Positions 17,832 to 19,467 of a stretch of DNA of 19,467 nucleotides are shown here, piece after piece (the first letter of the stretch is position 1; each line of letters opens with the position of its first letter). The notes under the pieces are model-generated. The model saw nothing but the letters and a program-made list of their open reading frames with translations. It ran no database searches and was not told where the DNA came from. The DNA is from JBDNFP01 sp041689775 (GTDB lineage: Bacteria; Bacteroidota; Bacteroidia; Cytophagales; Spirosomataceae): assembly GCA_041689775.1 (NCBI GenBank), contig JBDNFP010000283.1:1-19467 (forward strand), in the 5' to 3' direction. Both the position numbers and the translations under genes were made by a program.

Positions 17832-18049
17832 GCTAGAAATTAGGTAATCAAGTGCTAAATTAGTGGAACAAAATGGGATGCAGCATTAAATACTCATTTT
17901 CCCTCCTCTGAATTGTATTCATTTTGGATTTATTATAGTTCTCTCTGTGTTCCGCTACCAGGCTCCAAAATATATACTGTATCCCAGGTCGGTGGGCGCA
18001 TTCTTTTAACAGTAGAGGCAAAATCGTTATTCTCTGACTCATTCATGCT

Positions 18050-19351
18050 ATGAAATTATTTCTTACAGGTTTGCTTACCCTAATCACGTTTACCGGCTGG
18101 GCTCAAACCACCGCCCAGATAAATATTAATTCGGCCACGGAAGTAGACTATGTGTATTCTCTGACGATTGAGCGTGTGCGCTTTCACGAAACAATCGGAG
18201 TTGGCCTGGCCCCCACGGAGTATGAGACCATCGATGTTTTTGATCTAAGTTTTCAAAAGGACGGGTCTACTACTTTTGAGGTAACCAAGCCGGTGTTGGT
18301 CCGGTTGAACATTGTTTCGAAAAGACCTACTAACAATCTGGACCCAACCGAAATGCGCCAGGAAAGTCGCACTCAGCTGCTCTATATTACTCCCGGGGAA
18401 GAACTTACTATTACGGTCAACCCCGGTAATCAATTAATGTTTGCGGGCAAGACTGTACCCTACCAGGAATTTTTACAGGATTATTTTTTAGAAAATCACT
18501 ACCAGTATTTGCCCGCTTTTCGGTTTGACCCCAGGAAAATTGATAACCCCAGGATCATTCAGCAAAGTGATAGCCTGGCGCAGCTTCGGAAGACAAAGTA
18601 CGAGGAGTTGCGGGCGACCCTTCCAATAGATGAAGTGTTTGATAACTATGTGCGGGCTACTACTCATGTGGAACTTTACCAAATGCGGGTAACAGTACGC
18701 GACCGGGAAATACGTCAAAATACCCCCGTACGGCTTACCCCCGCTCAGCGCAAAGAACTGGATCAGATTACGCTCTCTAATTTCAAGCTATTTCCGGATG
18801 AAGCTCTGCTGAGCCTGCCTTATTGGAACGAACTACAAAGCTGGATTTTGACTCCGATTACCGAAAAGTACCCACCTAGCAAAGCTAATCAGTATCTCCT
18901 GGATGAGGCCGCGGTTTCGGAGGCCTACACCGCAAGCACAGAAAAGCTCCGCGAGTACCCCAAACAACAGCAATATATGAATACCTATTGGCTGAACTAC
19001 GCCGTTACGGCTCTGCCTTCGGTGAAAGTAGCCAAAAGCTTATTTGCTGATTTTAGGGAGCGCTATCCGGACTCTCCGGTTAAAGAGTATTTTTCGAAGT
19101 TGATCTCAGCCAAAGAAAAGCTGGAAAAGGGGGAGGTTGCGCCTGACTTTACGTTACTCAATGCGGATAGTACCGCAGTATCCCTCAGTAGCTTGCGTGG
19201 TAAGCCACTTTGTGTAGCGTTCGCCTTTAACCTAAAACAGCACGAACCAGCCCTGCGGCTCGTGGAAGATGTAAAAGGCGATAGCGTATTGTTTGTGTAT
19301 ATCAGTGTAGCGCCGGGCATACCTTTCTCGGTAGTGTCTATAAAGGGTTGA
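18050..19351 (+). CDS. TlpA-like thioredoxin-fold protein, CXXC missing, 3' end cut by an IS
   Basis: The product has a signal peptide (MKLFLTGLLTLITFTGWAQ), a long N-terminal region of about 340 residues as in the larger TlpA-like proteins of Bacteroidota, and the beginning of a thioredoxin-like domain (GEVAPDFTLLNADS from about residue 361). That domain then reads SSLRGKPLCVAFAFNLKQHE and SVLFVYISV. In related proteins this place has a WCxxC redox motif, but here it is AFNLKQHE, so the disulfide-exchange centre is absent. The reading frame runs into the IS1-family element near 19330: its last residues (VVSIKG) are encoded by the insertion, and the final strands and helix of the fold are missing. 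The protein is therefore probably a truncated remnant. The rest of the gene should lie beyond the IS, outside the window. No CXXC elsewhere was seen in it. Confidence 0.8.
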   Translation: MKLFLTGLLTLITFTGWAQTTAQININSATEVDYVYSLTIERVRFHETIGVGLAPTEYETIDVFDLSFQKDGSTTFEVTKPVLVRLNIVSKRPTNNLDPTEMRQESRTQLLYITPGEELTITVNPGNQLMFAGKTVPYQEFLQDYFLENHYQYLPAFRFDPRKIDNPRIIQQSDSLAQLRKTKYEELRATLPIDEVFDNYVRATTHVELYQMRVTVRDREIRQNTPVRLTPAQRKELDQITLSNFKLFPDEALLSLPYWNELQSWILTPITEKYPPSKANQYLLDEAAVSEAYTASTEKLREYPKQQQYMNTYWLNYAVTALPSVKVAKSLFADFRERYPDSPVKEYFSKLISAKEKLEKGEVAPDFTLLNADSTAVSLSSLRGKPLCVAFAFNLKQHEPALRLVEDVKGDSVLFVYISVAPGIPFSVVSIKG

Positions 19352-19467
19352 TCATGCAGCGACGGAGTCGCCATATGTTCCTGTTTTGAAATAGTGTTTG
19401 TTGATGTACATACCAATGACATTGTCATGAATTTGCTCGTTTTTAGAAAAACATATCGTCCTGCGAC
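19330..19467 (-). mobile_element. IS1-family insertion sequence, one end; runs off the right edge
   Basis: The sequence from about 19330 (GGTAGTGTCTATAAAGGG) has the look of an IS terminal repeat. It lies 22 bases outside the stop of the transposase frame. It interrupts the TlpA-like gene. The other end and any target duplication are outside the window. The exact boundary is inferred from where the thioredoxin-like sequence ceases. Confidence 0.7.
19352..19467 (-). CDS. IS1-family transposase, C-terminal 37 residues (partial)
   Basis: On the minus strand the frame entering from the right edge reads RRTICFSKNEQIHDNVIG, then MYINKHYFKTGTYGDSVAA, and stops with TGA at 19354-19352. The motif ICFSK followed by xxxHDxVIGxYIN-HYF is characteristic of the C-terminus of IS1-type transposases, which cut and join DNA at the element ends. 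Only the tail is present, so catalytic residues cannot be checked. Confidence 0.75.
   Translation of the reverse strand, partial: RRTICFSKNEQIHDNVIGMYINKHYFKTGTYGDSVAA

Noticed and set aside
17860..18042. 60-residue minus-strand frame upstream of the dehydrogenase gene.
   Set aside because: Composition is not protein-like, it lies in an AT-rich intergenic region, and no domain or signal is visible.

Overview
The window looks like chromosomal DNA from a member of the Bacteroidota, most likely a Cytophagales (Spirosomataceae-like) bacterium. The evidence is the gene content: a GH106-type glycosidase, a DUF4349 lipoprotein, a TlpA-like thioredoxin-fold protein, a porin-like outer-membrane barrel, many lipoproteins and signal peptides, and start codons without strong Shine-Dalgarno sequences. 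Base composition is moderate. No tRNA, rRNA, CRISPR array or phage module was found.

Layout, left to right. (1) Positions 1-236 hold the 5' part of an insertion sequence whose transposase is read on the minus strand and runs off the left edge; a strong hairpin sits directly before its ATG. (2) Positions 342-2856 (minus) hold a broken GH106-like glycosidase with two frameshifts. (3) 3068-3895 (plus) is a DUF4349 lipoprotein. (4) 3902-5050 (minus) is an exported alpha/beta hydrolase of the acetyl-xylan-esterase type. (5) 5239-6864 (minus) is an amidase-signature enzyme with a Tat-like signal and a lipobox. (6) 6865-8258 is a graveyard: a decayed membrane-protein remnant (minus) and a decayed lipoprotein gene (plus) with frameshifts and an in-frame stop, with a 10-bp hairpin between them. 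(7) 8259-9617 (plus) is a di-haem cytochrome c peroxidase lipoprotein. (8) 9663-10415 (minus) is an outer-membrane beta-barrel protein. (9) 10696-12840 (plus) is a two-domain M42-type peptidase whose first domain has lost its metal ligands. (10) 12882-14465 (minus) is an McrB-type AAA+ NTPase with no McrC in view. A 75-residue membrane protein (14622-14849, plus) is divergent from it. (11) 14862-17831 (minus) is a large FAD/4Fe-4S/CCG-domain dehydrogenase. (12) 18050 onward (plus) is a TlpA-like protein without the CXXC motif, cut near its 3' end by an IS1-family element that begins at about 19330 and runs off the right edge.

Most genes are single units that converge or diverge with short gaps, so no long operon is apparent. 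The shared themes are cell-envelope export, turnover of sugars and peptides, and redox chemistry. The clearest theme of the window as a whole is gene decay and insertion-sequence activity: two IS ends and four damaged genes. I do not see a convincing new multi-gene system. The best leads are the McrB-type ATPase without a nuclease partner, the tandem peptidase with a dead first half, and the redox-motif-less thioredoxin-like protein.
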